Source: Planctomycetaceae bacterium | Lineage (GTDB): Bacteria > Planctomycetota > Phycisphaerae > Phycisphaerales > SM1A02 | Direction: 5' to 3' | DNA length: 24,652 bases | NCBI GenBank assembly: GCA_002737585.1 | Contig: NSIA01000097.1 | Coordinates: 1 to 24,652 of the forward strand | Notes under the pieces: generated by a model | What the model was told of the DNA's origin: nothing | The model's database searches: none | What the model saw: only the letters and a program-made list of their open reading frames with translations | Shown: one piece after another, positions 7,547 to 14,821 of the stretch | Position numbering within the stretch: the first letter of the stretch is position 1 | Layout of the letters: each line of letters opens with the position of its first letter | Made by a program: the position numbers and the translations under genes

Positions 7547-8752
7547 TCAAGCATCCCGGGAAGTGAGTGAAATAGCCGCGGCAAGGGTGGCTGGATCGAT
7601 AGTGTGAACATCCACTGGATCTCCAATACTCCGCAGCAAAGTGATGGTGAGCCGCCCACCGAGGTGCTCACGAAACTCAGCAAGGCCTGCAAGGATTCCG
7701 TCAAGATCGGCCAGAAGCGGGTGAGTCACTGGTAGGTCAAGGGCACGTAGAACAGCAAGTACCCGACGAGCTTCCTGGCTTGACATCAGTCCGGCACACT
7801 CAGAGTAGAGCGTGTCAATAGCAACACCGATTGCGACCGCCTGACCATGTGGCAAGGCGCCGTTGGTCATCCCCTCAAGCCGGTGTGCCAACCAATGGCC
7901 AAAGTCCAATGGCCGGGCACTGTGTGTTTCAAACGGATCACCGCCTGACATGATGTGGCGGTAGTGGAGTTCTGCACTCCGGATGATCACTGGTATGGCG
8001 GCGTCCATCGACCGCAAGGTGATCGCCGCCGCATCTCTTTCAATGCGATCAAAGAATTCACGATCGCGCAGCAAGGCAATCTTGACCGCCTCGCTAAATC
8101 CACCACACCACGACCACGCTGGTGTTGACTCCAGTAATGTTGTGTCACACACCACCGCATGGGGTATGGCAAAGTTTCCAATGAAATTCTTTTTGCTACC
8201 GAGATTAATGCCGTTCTTTACAGCCATTCCTGCATCATCTTGCCCAAGAGTGGTAGTTGGTAGGCGCACCAGACGGACGCCGCGATGAGCGATTGATGCA
8301 CCAAATCCAACCGCATCAAGCACGGCGCCACCGCCAATTGCCATCACATAGCTCTGTCGATCAATACGGTGCTCATCAACCGCACGCACCACGCGATCAA
8401 CAACACTCATTGACTGCTTGGCTGTTTCGCCGCCTGGTACGGATTCAACCAGTGTGAGCTCAGGAAACGAATGTTGGCGCGTGGTGGTTACTTGGGAGAT
8501 ACCCGCTGCGTGTGCCATATACGCGCGCATATCGTCCGGCATTGACGGGTGTGCGGCTAGGACGTTGCTATCAATGAATGCCACTACACGCCGAGTTGCA
8601 GATTCGGCTGTGGTGTCTTGTGTTGATGAATCAAACACAGAGCGCAATGTTGGGTTTGTCACCGAAAAGACCCCACGCGTGAATGTCACTCGGTGCCGAA
8701 ACGGCACAGAAAGTGGTGTATCAAGCGTGATGGTGCGATTGCTCTGCAGCAT
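7547..8752 (-). CDS. eboD: 3-dehydroquinate synthase-like cyclase, EboD type
   Basis: A 401-residue product from the ATG at 8752; a TTG three codons upstream is possible. It has the sugar-phosphate cyclase fold. The NAD-binding IGGGAVLDAVGF is near 139-150, RLPTTTLGQDDAG near 163-175 and KNFIGNF near 188-194. Zinc ligands are Glu221 (GGFSEAVK), His286 (DFGHWLAHR) and His302 (LPHGQAVAIG). True AroB makes 3-dehydroquinate from DAHP. This protein has an N-terminal block (VPFRHRVTFTRGVF), an atypical QDDAGMAVKNG in place of the usual QVDSSVGGKT, and a position next to eboB. These point to the EboD branch, whose substrate is unknown; a cyclitol such as those made by valiolone-type cyclases is conceivable. 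It is the first gene of its unit and is preceded by three phased 10-bp repeats. Confidence 0.85.
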   Translation of the reverse strand: MLQSNRTITLDTPLSVPFRHRVTFTRGVFSVTNPTLRSVFDSSTQDTTAESATRRVVAFIDSNVLAAHPSMPDDMRAYMAHAAGISQVTTTRQHSFPELTLVESVPGGETAKQSMSVVDRVVRAVDEHRIDRQSYVMAIGGGAVLDAVGFGASIAHRGVRLVRLPTTTLGQDDAGMAVKNGINLGSKKNFIGNFAIPHAVVCDTTLLESTPAWSWCGGFSEAVKIALLRDREFFDRIERDAAAITLRSMDAAIPVIIRSAELHYRHIMSGGDPFETHSARPLDFGHWLAHRLEGMTNGALPHGQAVAIGVAIDTLYSECAGLMSSQEARRVLAVLRALDLPVTHPLLADLDGILAGLAEFREHLGGRLTITLLRSIGDPVDVHTIDPATLAAAISLTSRDA

Positions 8753-8820
8753 GGTGGTCAAGGATGGTAGGCAAAGACACCACCGAACCGCACAAAGGGA
8801 TTTATTGCGGCATGGTGTGA

Positions 8821-8850
8821 TTCATAACGGTTCATGACGGTTCATGACGA
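8821..8850. promoter_or_regulatory. Three tandem 10-bp direct repeats upstream of eboD (operator-like)
   Basis: Three units abut exactly: TTCATAACGG (8821-8830), TTCATGACGG (8831-8840) and TTCATGACGA (8841-8850). One repeat per helical turn places the same bases on the same face of the DNA, as in sites for response regulators or other activators that bind head to tail. The array ends 68 bp upstream of the eboD ATG. On the eboD strand, AATAAAT follows at a distance that could fit a -10 region, which would put the repeats next to the -35 position. The binding protein is unknown. The repeats are noncoding: they lie between eboD and htrA. Confidence 0.6.
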
Positions 8851-8903
8851 CACAGCGCGGTGTGTCCTGGCACACAAACGTGCGTTGTGGTGCGTCGTAG
8901 CCA

Positions 8904-10115
8904 TCAGGGCGCAGCGCGAACCACATGCTTTGACGCATCGCCAAGTGTCGCCATCAGGGACACCACTGCGCCACCACGAATAACCTCGATTGGCACTGCA
9001 ACACCTGGCGCACATAGGCGCACAGCCCGCATCACGCGCTGGGGATTGGTGGTCTCTTCGCCGTTCACTTTGACAACAATGTCGCCCACCTGCACACCGG
9101 CGTTTGCGGCTGCGCCGCCAGGGACTACCTGGTTGACAAGTACTCCTTGACCATTGAACCCAACCTGTGCTGCGGTGCGGGCATCGAGTGGCTGCATTTG
9201 GATTCCCAAGAATCCGCGCGATGGCGCGCTTCCGGCAATGATCGACTCCACCACACTTTTCGCCATGTTTGAGGGGATCGCAAAGCTGATCCCATCAGAA
9301 CCACCGCTGCGACTTTCAATGGCGGTGTTGATTCCAACCACACGACCATCCATATCAACAAGTGGTCCGCCTGAGTTTCCAGGGTTAATAGTGGCGTCTG
9401 TCTGCAGGTAACTCTCCAGTGGACTCAGGCCAACCTCTCGACCACGAGCGCTGATGATGCCGGCGGTGACGCTGTCTTTCAATCCAAATGGCGATCCAAG
9501 CGCAATGACCCAATCACCAACCTCTGCTGCGTCGCTATCGCCAAACTCAATGGCGGTCAGACCAGCAACATCAATCTTTAGCACCGCAATGTCAGTTTCT
9601 TGATCAGAACCAACCAGCGCTGCACTGGCTACCCGACCGTCGTTCAGCCGCACTTTGAACACGCCACCTGAGCGAATGACATGGTTGTTGGTGACCACAT
9701 ACCCCTCTTCCGCAACAATGAATCCTGTACCAACACCCATTGGGACACCCATGGGTGACCCGTGTGGATTCATGCTGCGCGGATCCATACCTGGAGGAAC
9801 CATTCCGTGTGGAACCATTTGCTGTGGAACCATTTGCTGTGGAACCATCCGACCACCTTGCCGGCGCACAACCGGTTGTTCAGGGGTGACCTCGATCGAA
9901 ACCACCGAAGGCCCAGCGAGTTTGGATATCGCCCGAAACGCTCGGGAAACGCTCTTGGCGTGCCCGATCGCCGCTTGATCCTCGGATGACAACTTTGCCA
10001 CAGGGCCCTGCTGCTCGCCCCCTCCTGTTGGGGTAGGGGGTTCCGCCGCCACGGTGATGGCCGGGGTCATTGCGAGCGCGCCCAATACGACCGCTGACGA
10101 AATGATGTTTCGCAT
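8904..10115 (-). CDS. HtrA/DegP-type periplasmic serine protease with one PDZ domain
   Basis: From the ATG at 10115 the product has 403 residues and begins with a signal peptide (MRNIISSAVVLGALAMTPA, cleavage near AAE). An ATG eight codons upstream would only lengthen the n-region. The trypsin-like domain has the triad His145 (VVTNNHVI), Asp175 (ETDIAVLKI) and Ser248 (NPGNSGGPL). A single PDZ domain follows to the C-terminus (GFLGIQMQPL, GGAAANAGVQVGDIVVKVNG), as in DegS-like or short HtrA proteins rather than two-PDZ DegP. Between the signal and the protease domain lies a Met-Pro-Gln-rich linker (about residues 90-128) encoded by a 15-bp tandem repeat. It is likely a protein quality-control or stress-signalling protease of the periplasm. 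It lies upstream of eboD on the same strand, but the 151-bp gap with repeats suggests separate regulation. Confidence 0.93.
   Translation of the reverse strand: MRNIISSAVVLGALAMTPAITVAAEPPTPTGGGEQQGPVAKLSSEDQAAIGHAKSVSRAFRAISKLAGPSVVSIEVTPEQPVVRRQGGRMVPQQMVPQQMVPHGMVPPGMDPRSMNPHGSPMGVPMGVGTGFIVAEEGYVVTNNHVIRSGGVFKVRLNDGRVASAALVGSDQETDIAVLKIDVAGLTAIEFGDSDAAEVGDWVIALGSPFGLKDSVTAGIISARGREVGLSPLESYLQTDATINPGNSGGPLVDMDGRVVGINTAIESRSGGSDGISFAIPSNMAKSVVESIIAGSAPSRGFLGIQMQPLDARTAAQVGFNGQGVLVNQVVPGGAAANAGVQVGDIVVKVNGEETTNPQRVMRAVRLCAPGVAVPIEVIRGGAVVSLMATLGDASKHVVRAAP
9796..9848. repeat. 15-bp minisatellite inside the HtrA-type gene
   Basis: Three contiguous 15-bp units: GGAACCATTCCGTGT (9796-9810), then GGAACCATTTGCTGT twice (9811-9825, 9826-9840), followed by a partial copy GGAACCAT (9841-9848). 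A more diverged unit precedes at 9781-9795. On the coding strand each unit encodes a pentapeptide of the type MVPQQ or MVPHG. Because the unit is a multiple of three, copy-number changes keep the reading frame and only change the linker length. Confidence 0.9.
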
Positions 10116-10257
10116 GGGCTCGTTACGCCCCTCAAGCAACCCTGTTCACGCAATCGGCGGGTTTGTAGGTGAGATTCGGATTATCACACACTAGTGGGGT
10201 GGGACACAGCGAACTATGACAGACCCAACAGACCAAGAAACATCTGCTCGGTGCGCC

Positions 10258-11109
10258 TCACTGTTCCGTCAGGCGTGAAAGAAATACGCCCGCCGCTACG
10301 CCGACGTTCAGTGAATCCACCCCAACAGCCATGGGAATTTTCACCCGCGCTGTGCACGCTGCAAGGGTGTCAACACATAGGCCGGTGAATTCCGCGCCCA
10401 TGATCACTGCAATTCTGCGGGGTTGCGCCTGTGGGCGCGCAAGTTGCTCAGCCACCTCACGGAGTGTTTTTTCGCCGCCGCCAGTAGCGCCGAGCAGCGC
10501 GAATCCCTCATCATCACGGAGGTACTGAAGATCCGCGTTCCACGCATCACTGCGCGCGTAGGGCACATGCAGCGCACACCCACAACTCACCCGAAGACTC
10601 TTTCGATACAGCGGATCATGGCAGCCTGGTGAAAGGATCACGGCGTTACAACCAAACGCCGCTGCGTTTCGAAACAACTGGCCGATGTTGTCGATGTTGT
10701 TGATCTCTTCCACCACAAGAAGTAGCGCGTCTTGCCCATGCGGAGGAACAACCTCACGAACGGTACGTTGGGTTGGTCGCCGACCGACCGCCAGAAATCC
10801 GCGGTGAATGTTGAACCCCACCGTGGCATCAAGGATGTCATCTGCAACAAGTAGAACCTGTGGGTCGGGCATATGGCTACGAAACCCGCGTGCCTCATCA
10901 ACCATTGCCACCGCACGCTCTGCGTGCCGATCACTGGTCAAAATGCTCAATACGTCCACACCAGCGCGCAGCATGGCTCCAATGACTACTGCGCTCTCAC
11001 CAATGAACAAACCTGGCCGGCCATCAGGCCCAAGAGCATCGCGGTCGCGCACTTGCTGATACGGGGCAAGGTATGGACTGTTGATGTCAGAGATGTGATG
11101 TACAGCCAT
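10258..11109 (-). CDS. SpoU/TrmH-family RNA 2'-O-ribose methyltransferase
   Basis: A 283-residue protein with an N-terminal substrate-binding domain (about 1-115) and the C-terminal SPOUT knot. Motif 1 is EEINNIDNIGQLFRNAAAFG (134-153) with its Asn and Arg. Motif 2 is VIMGAEFTGL (235-244), with Phe-Thr where many members have Gly-x. Motif 3 is IPMAVGVDSLNVGVAAGVF (258-276). These enzymes transfer methyl from S-adenosylmethionine to a ribose 2'-OH of rRNA or tRNA. The exact target cannot be told. It stands upstream of htrA on the same strand with a 142-bp gap, and its ATG diverges from the copper-protein gene across about 200 bp. Confidence 0.9.
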   Translation of the reverse strand: MAVHHISDINSPYLAPYQQVRDRDALGPDGRPGLFIGESAVVIGAMLRAGVDVLSILTSDRHAERAVAMVDEARGFRSHMPDPQVLLVADDILDATVGFNIHRGFLAVGRRPTQRTVREVVPPHGQDALLLVVEEINNIDNIGQLFRNAAAFGCNAVILSPGCHDPLYRKSLRVSCGCALHVPYARSDAWNADLQYLRDDEGFALLGATGGGEKTLREVAEQLARPQAQPRRIAVIMGAEFTGLCVDTLAACTARVKIPMAVGVDSLNVGVAAGVFLSRLTEQ

Positions 11110-11310
11110 GGTGGTTTCCTAAACTACGCCAACTGAAGGCGGGTGGTCGTTGTACTCAACCTCGACAATGGCAATTGGCCAATGGGTATGGGCGCCCACA
11201 TTGCGAGCAACCTTTGTTTATGGGGGCCTGTGGTTCATTTACCTAAAAATAAGCCTAAGTGGTCTGTAAATCCCTATGTGGTTTGACAACTTCGGTTTCA
11301 GTCCATCATT
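11110..11310. other. Divergent intergenic region, trmH-like and copper-protein genes
   Basis: About 200 bp that must carry promoters for both neighbours. Visible elements are a 10-bp palindrome ATTGGCCAAT at 11174-11183 and a perfect -35-like TTGACA at 11283-11288. No convincing -10 box lies 16-18 bp downstream of that TTGACA; the best is TCATTG. If it is a real promoter, the copper-protein gene would have to start at the ATG 11359 rather than the GTG 11311. No open frame or RNA gene is apparent. Confidence 0.35.
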
Positions 11311-12183
11311 GTGGCGGGTTTGTCTTGGGCCAAACGGAACCCAGAGCGGTACCTTGCCATGATGACTGGCTTCATACTTATTGGTGCAATTGCAACAGTG
11401 TTGGCGGGAAACCCACCCGCGCGTCTGGTTCCACCGGCGCCACCTGAGGATCTTCCGGCTGTGCTCGCCGCTGATCCAACAAAGGACGCAGACATGGCAA
11501 AGCGGATGCTCATGGACAATGGCGTCCCAGCAGAGCTCCGAATGCGCGCGGTGAAGTCACTTGGGGCATCACCAATTCTGGTACTTCTTGACGCGATCGC
11601 AAAGTGTGGTGGTACCTGCGGTGCCACCCGAGACCTTGCTGATGTGTTGGTGTCGCTTGCTGCAGAGGCCGCGAAGGATCCCGCTGTACTTGAACGCCTC
11701 ACAAAGTGTGCACAAACTCCAGAAGACCCTGCCTACACGGCCGCGCTTCGCACCATCGCCGCGATGCCCATTGAGCAACGCCCAGAGGCGCTCAAGGGAG
11801 TCACTGCGCGGCAAGTTTCCATTGGCACCATTCCTGGTGCGATGCAATACGACATCAAGGAAATCAAGACAAAGCCAGGCGAAATCCTGGAAATCACTTT
11901 GAAAAACACTGACACCATGCAGCACAATTTGCTGATCACCATGCCTGGAAAGATGAGTGAAGTGGGTGTCGCTGCGGACAAAATGGGCGACACACCTGAA
12001 GGAAAGGCGTGTCAGTTTGTACCCGACATGCCATCTGTACTGGCTGTTATGGGTTTGATTGATCCAGGTAAGTCTGGAATATTTTTCTACGTGGTTCCAC
12101 AGAAGCCTGGTACCTACCAGTACGTCTGCACGGTTCCTGGACACTGGCGCATGATGAATGGGAAAATAAAGGTCGCACCGTGA
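11311..12183 (+). CDS. Exported azurin/plastocyanin-like type 1 copper protein with helical N-terminal region
   Basis: A 290-residue product from a GTG at 11311; an ATG at 11359 is an alternative and still leaves a signal-like helix (GFILIGAIATVLAG). After a Pro-rich linker comes a helical, Ala-rich domain (about 50-160) resembling HEAT-type or cytochrome-linked spacer domains. It contains KCGGTCG but no CxxCH haem site. The C-terminal cupredoxin domain (about 170-290) has all four type 1 copper ligands: His in MQHNLL, and Cys, His and Met in YVCTVPGHWRMM. This looks like the azurin/auracyanin-like domains seen at the ends of large planctomycetal haem proteins, here without the haem part. The likely role is periplasmic electron transfer. 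The stop overlaps the next gene (GTGA), so it is translationally coupled to the glycosyltransferase. Confidence 0.85.
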   Translation: MAGLSWAKRNPERYLAMMTGFILIGAIATVLAGNPPARLVPPAPPEDLPAVLAADPTKDADMAKRMLMDNGVPAELRMRAVKSLGASPILVLLDAIAKCGGTCGATRDLADVLVSLAAEAAKDPAVLERLTKCAQTPEDPAYTAALRTIAAMPIEQRPEALKGVTARQVSIGTIPGAMQYDIKEIKTKPGEILEITLKNTDTMQHNLLITMPGKMSEVGVAADKMGDTPEGKACQFVPDMPSVLAVMGLIDPGKSGIFFYVVPQKPGTYQYVCTVPGHWRMMNGKIKVAP

Positions 12184-13184
12184 GTGATGGCAGTGCCCAA
12201 TCACACCATGTGGGAGTGCCTGAATCAACCTTGGCAATCTCTGTGGTTACACCAATGCACAACGAAGAGTCGTGTGTTGCTGAGTTCGTGCGCCGAACCA
12301 ATGCCGCTTTGTTAACGATCGGTCGCACGTATGAAATCATCATCGTCAGTGATGGTTCCACCGACCGCACTGAAGCTTTGATTGGCGACTTGTGCTTGGA
12401 ATTTCCGCGCCTCCGTGGTGTATTCCTTGCGCGCAATGGTGGCCAATGCACGGCGATGTACGCGGGAATTCAAGCAAGCGGTGGTGACATAGTGGTGGTG
12501 ATGGATGGCGATCTACAACACGCCCCTGAAGAAATCCACCGCCTTGTTGAAGCCATGGACCGCGGTAACGCACTTGTCTCTGGAAGTCGCCAGGGGCGAA
12601 CCGAGAGCTTGGTGCTCCGCCGCGCGCCCAGCAGACTGGCAAACTGGATGTTGCGCCGTGTCTCTGGGTGCAACGTGCGCGACATGGGGGGTTTCAAAGC
12701 CATTCAGGGCGATCTTGCGCGAAGTTTGCGTCTGCGTCCTGGGCACCACCGCCTACTTCCAGCAATCATTTGGATGCGGGGTGGCGCGGTTGAAGAAGTA
12801 TTTGTCAGTGCACCGCCGCGATTTGCTGGTCGGAGTCACTATGGAATCGGTCGCTCGCTTGATGTCTTGTTTGATGTGCTGATGTTGTGGTTCCAAGGAG
12901 CGACCCACAGTCGGCCGATGTACCTCTTTGGACGCATTGGTCTGGTGGTCTTGGTTATTGATGTTGCTGCTGGATCTTGGCTTTTATGGCAACGAGTATT
13001 TCAAGCAGAACCACTGACTGAGCGCCCCATGTTCTTTGTGGTGGTGATGTTGTTCTTCGCGGCATTATTCATGCTGGCGATGGGATTTGTCCTTGAGTTA
13101 CTCAGCGACGCCGTTAGTGGCATCGGTGGTGTGCGCCCGTATGTGATTCGAAAGTGCGTGGCTGGAAAGCCGCCTGTTGTCTGA
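12180..13184 (+). CDS. Family 2 glycosyltransferase with C-terminal membrane helices (DPM1/GtrB/ArnC-like)
   Basis: A 334-residue protein starting at a GTG that overlaps the stop of the copper-protein gene. The GT-A domain shows VVTPMHNEE (22-30), IVSDGSTDRT (55-64), the metal-binding DGD (109-111) in VVMDGDLQHAPEE, and GSRQGR. Two hydrophobic segments at about 247-268 and 280-305 would anchor it in the inner membrane. This layout matches enzymes that load a sugar onto polyprenyl phosphate (DPM1, GtrB, ArnC) for later transfer outside the cytoplasm. The sugar and acceptor are unknown. The coupling to a copper protein has no obvious metabolic logic and may only reflect cotranscription. Confidence 0.88.
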   Translation: MSDGSAQSHHVGVPESTLAISVVTPMHNEESCVAEFVRRTNAALLTIGRTYEIIIVSDGSTDRTEALIGDLCLEFPRLRGVFLARNGGQCTAMYAGIQASGGDIVVVMDGDLQHAPEEIHRLVEAMDRGNALVSGSRQGRTESLVLRRAPSRLANWMLRRVSGCNVRDMGGFKAIQGDLARSLRLRPGHHRLLPAIIWMRGGAVEEVFVSAPPRFAGRSHYGIGRSLDVLFDVLMLWFQGATHSRPMYLFGRIGLVVLVIDVAAGSWLLWQRVFQAEPLTERPMFFVVVMLFFAALFMLAMGFVLELLSDAVSGIGGVRPYVIRKCVAGKPPVV

Positions 13185-13245
13185 TTAATCGCCGGTTGCA
13201 GGGGTTTCGTTACCGTTTCCAAGCCTCCTACACTGTATTGCTCTC

Positions 13246-14295
13246 ATGAACGCCAACGATCATCCTGATTCACAGGGTCACCCTGCAGCAGGCGCTTCGC
13301 CTGAAGCGGTTGCCCGCACCCTGGCGCGACACCCGCGCCCGCTTGGTGGAGATACAGCGCGCAATGTTGGTCCAGCACTGGTGAGTTTGACGGACATGGT
13401 GTTAAACAACAACAGCGCGCCACAACAAAGCATCATTGGTCGCAAACCAGACTGGTTGCGCGCCCGCGTTCCGGGTGGTGCTGGTTATGAGCGGCTCAAG
13501 GGAATCATCAGTGAGCACCGGCTGCATACTGTTTGCCAAGAGGCGAGCTGCCCAAACATGGGAGAGTGTTGGAGCCGTGGTACCGCCACGATCATGATCT
13601 TGGGTGATACATGCACGCGGTCGTGTGGCTTCTGTAATGTGAAGACCGGACGCCCAGGCGCTGTTGATATTGATGAACCGCGGCGGGTTGCTGAGAGTTT
13701 GGCTCTGATGAAACTAAAGCACGTAGTCATCACTAGTGTGAATCGTGATGAGTTGCCGGATGGTGGTGCGGAAATTTGGGCGGAAACAATTCGTGCTGTG
13801 CATCGCGCTTGCCCGGGCATGAGTGTTGAGTGTTTAGTTGGTGACTTTCTGGGGGATGAGCGCGCCATTCAAGTGGTGTGTGATGCTCGTCCGGAAATTC
13901 TTTCGCACAACATGGAGACGGTGTATCGCATGCACCCCGCGGTACGGCCGCAAGCGAAATATCAGCGAAGTCTTGCGGTTTTAGCACAGTTCAAGGCGAG
14001 TGGCTTGGTAACCAAGACTGGGGTCATGGTTGGTATTGGTGAGCGTGATGAAGAGGTATTGACGCTCATGGACGACATTCGCGCCGCCAGCAAGGCGGAC
14101 ATCCTGACCATTGGTCAGTACTTACAACCAACGCGTAATCATTTGCCGATTGACCGTTGGGTTCACCCCGATCAGTTTGCGATGTTCAAGCGCGAAGCCC
14201 TGGTGCGTGGCTTCTCTGTATGTGAGAGTGGGCCACTGGTTCGCTCGAGTTACCACGCTGAAGAGCAAGCGGACCAACTCAGTCGTGTGGTGTGA
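13246..14295 (+). CDS. lipA: Lipoyl synthase
   Basis: A radical-SAM enzyme that inserts two sulfur atoms into octanoyl groups on lipoyl domains. The auxiliary cluster cysteines are Cys97, Cys102 and Cys108 (CQEASCPNMGEC). The radical-SAM cluster is CTRSCGFC (Cys123, Cys127, Cys130), and the C-terminal RSSYHAEE supplies the serine ligand to the auxiliary cluster. From the ATG at 13246 the product is 349 residues, about 40-50 longer than usual. The extra N-terminus (about 1-55) is low in conserved features. An ATG at 13396 (MVLNNNSAPQ) would give a normal 299-residue enzyme. Neither start has a clear ribosome site, so the true start is open. It stands alone on its strand; no lipB is adjacent. 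Confidence 0.95.
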   Translation: MNANDHPDSQGHPAAGASPEAVARTLARHPRPLGGDTARNVGPALVSLTDMVLNNNSAPQQSIIGRKPDWLRARVPGGAGYERLKGIISEHRLHTVCQEASCPNMGECWSRGTATIMILGDTCTRSCGFCNVKTGRPGAVDIDEPRRVAESLALMKLKHVVITSVNRDELPDGGAEIWAETIRAVHRACPGMSVECLVGDFLGDERAIQVVCDARPEILSHNMETVYRMHPAVRPQAKYQRSLAVLAQFKASGLVTKTGVMVGIGERDEEVLTLMDDIRAASKADILTIGQYLQPTRNHLPIDRWVHPDQFAMFKREALVRGFSVCESGPLVRSSYHAEEQADQLSRVV

Positions 14296-14302
14296 TTGAA
14301 AT

Positions 14303-14644
14303 TTAGATAAAGCGAAGACCGGCTTCGTGGTGGGTTGTGTTGCCATCGGCGTTGCGAATACTTCGTGACCAAACCACCATCACTGTCCGCTCAATCTGTT
14401 CGTCACAAGACTTGGCCGTCATAGCAACTCCGGTCATTCCCTCGGGGAGTGGTGTGTTGGTGCGCAATCGTGCCCCGGTGTTACTGAGATCCAGTGTCAC
14501 GTACCGACACATGTCAGCTGGGTCGTGATGCCAGAACATCACAAACTCGCTCAAATTGTTGCGCCGGTCCATATCTCGACGCTCAATTGATTCCAAGAAA
14601 GCGTTGTCGTGGCGGACATGTGGGCGATGGCGTGGATTGTCCAT
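14303..14644 (-). CDS. PilZ-domain protein (probable c-di-GMP receptor)
   Basis: A 113-residue protein from the ATG at 14644; a further ATG nine codons upstream is disfavoured because the ribosome site lies within that extension. The c-di-GMP binding elements of PilZ domains are visible: an RxxxR near the N-terminus (Arg23 and Arg27 in ERRDMDRR) and D-x-S-x-x-G at residues 52-57 (LDLSNTGARLR). The rest fits a small beta-barrel (VVWSRSI and HEAGLRFI at the end). Small stand-alone PilZ proteins bind c-di-GMP and then act on a partner such as a motility, exopolysaccharide or regulatory protein. None can be named here. The gene is convergent with lipA (7-bp gap). A diguanylate cyclase lies about 2.2 kb away. 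Confidence 0.85.
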   Translation of the reverse strand: MDNPRHRPHVRHDNAFLESIERRDMDRRNNLSEFVMFWHHDPADMCRYVTLDLSNTGARLRTNTPLPEGMTGVAMTAKSCDEQIERTVMVVWSRSIRNADGNTTHHEAGLRFI

Positions 14645-14653
14645 GTAGGGAGT

Positions 14654-14659
14654 CTCCTT
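14654..14659 (-). promoter_or_regulatory. Ribosome binding site AAGGAG of the PilZ gene
   Basis: AAGGAG on the minus strand, 9 nt before the ATG at 14644. It is one of the few strong Shine-Dalgarno sequences in the window, and it decides this start over the ATG at 14671, which lies upstream of it. Confidence 0.75.
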
Positions 14660-14821
14660 TTGAAACTGCACTTGTTCAAAGGTTCAACGGGACAAACTGA
14701 AGATTTGTTCGGTCTGTGCAGCCTGCAATGTCTCAAAACCACCCATATCGCAATGGTTCGGGGTGCTAAATGTGCCGGCGGGGGCGTGGAGACCGGCAAA
14801 GAAGCCCTAAGATGACACCTT

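Noticed and set aside
7547..8752. Housekeeping AroB of the shikimate pathway
   Set aside because: The active-site loop is atypical (QDDAGMAVKNG), the N-terminal block is that of EboD-like proteins, no other aro gene is adjacent, and the neighbours are ebo-type. Not fully excluded without a search.
8860..8889. Possible intrinsic terminator after the HtrA-type gene
   Set aside because: Short stems (GTGTG/CACAC and an imperfect CACAAACG hairpin) are present, but loops are poor and no T-run follows on the minus strand.
9781..9848. Repeats that might suggest a CRISPR array
   Set aside because: Units are 15 bp, tandem without spacers, and in frame within an HtrA gene, so this is a coding minisatellite.
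11283..11311. Promoter with consensus -35 TTGACA before the copper-protein gene
   Set aside because: The best -10 at 17 bp is TCATTG and overlaps the GTG start. I keep it only as a remark on the intergenic region.
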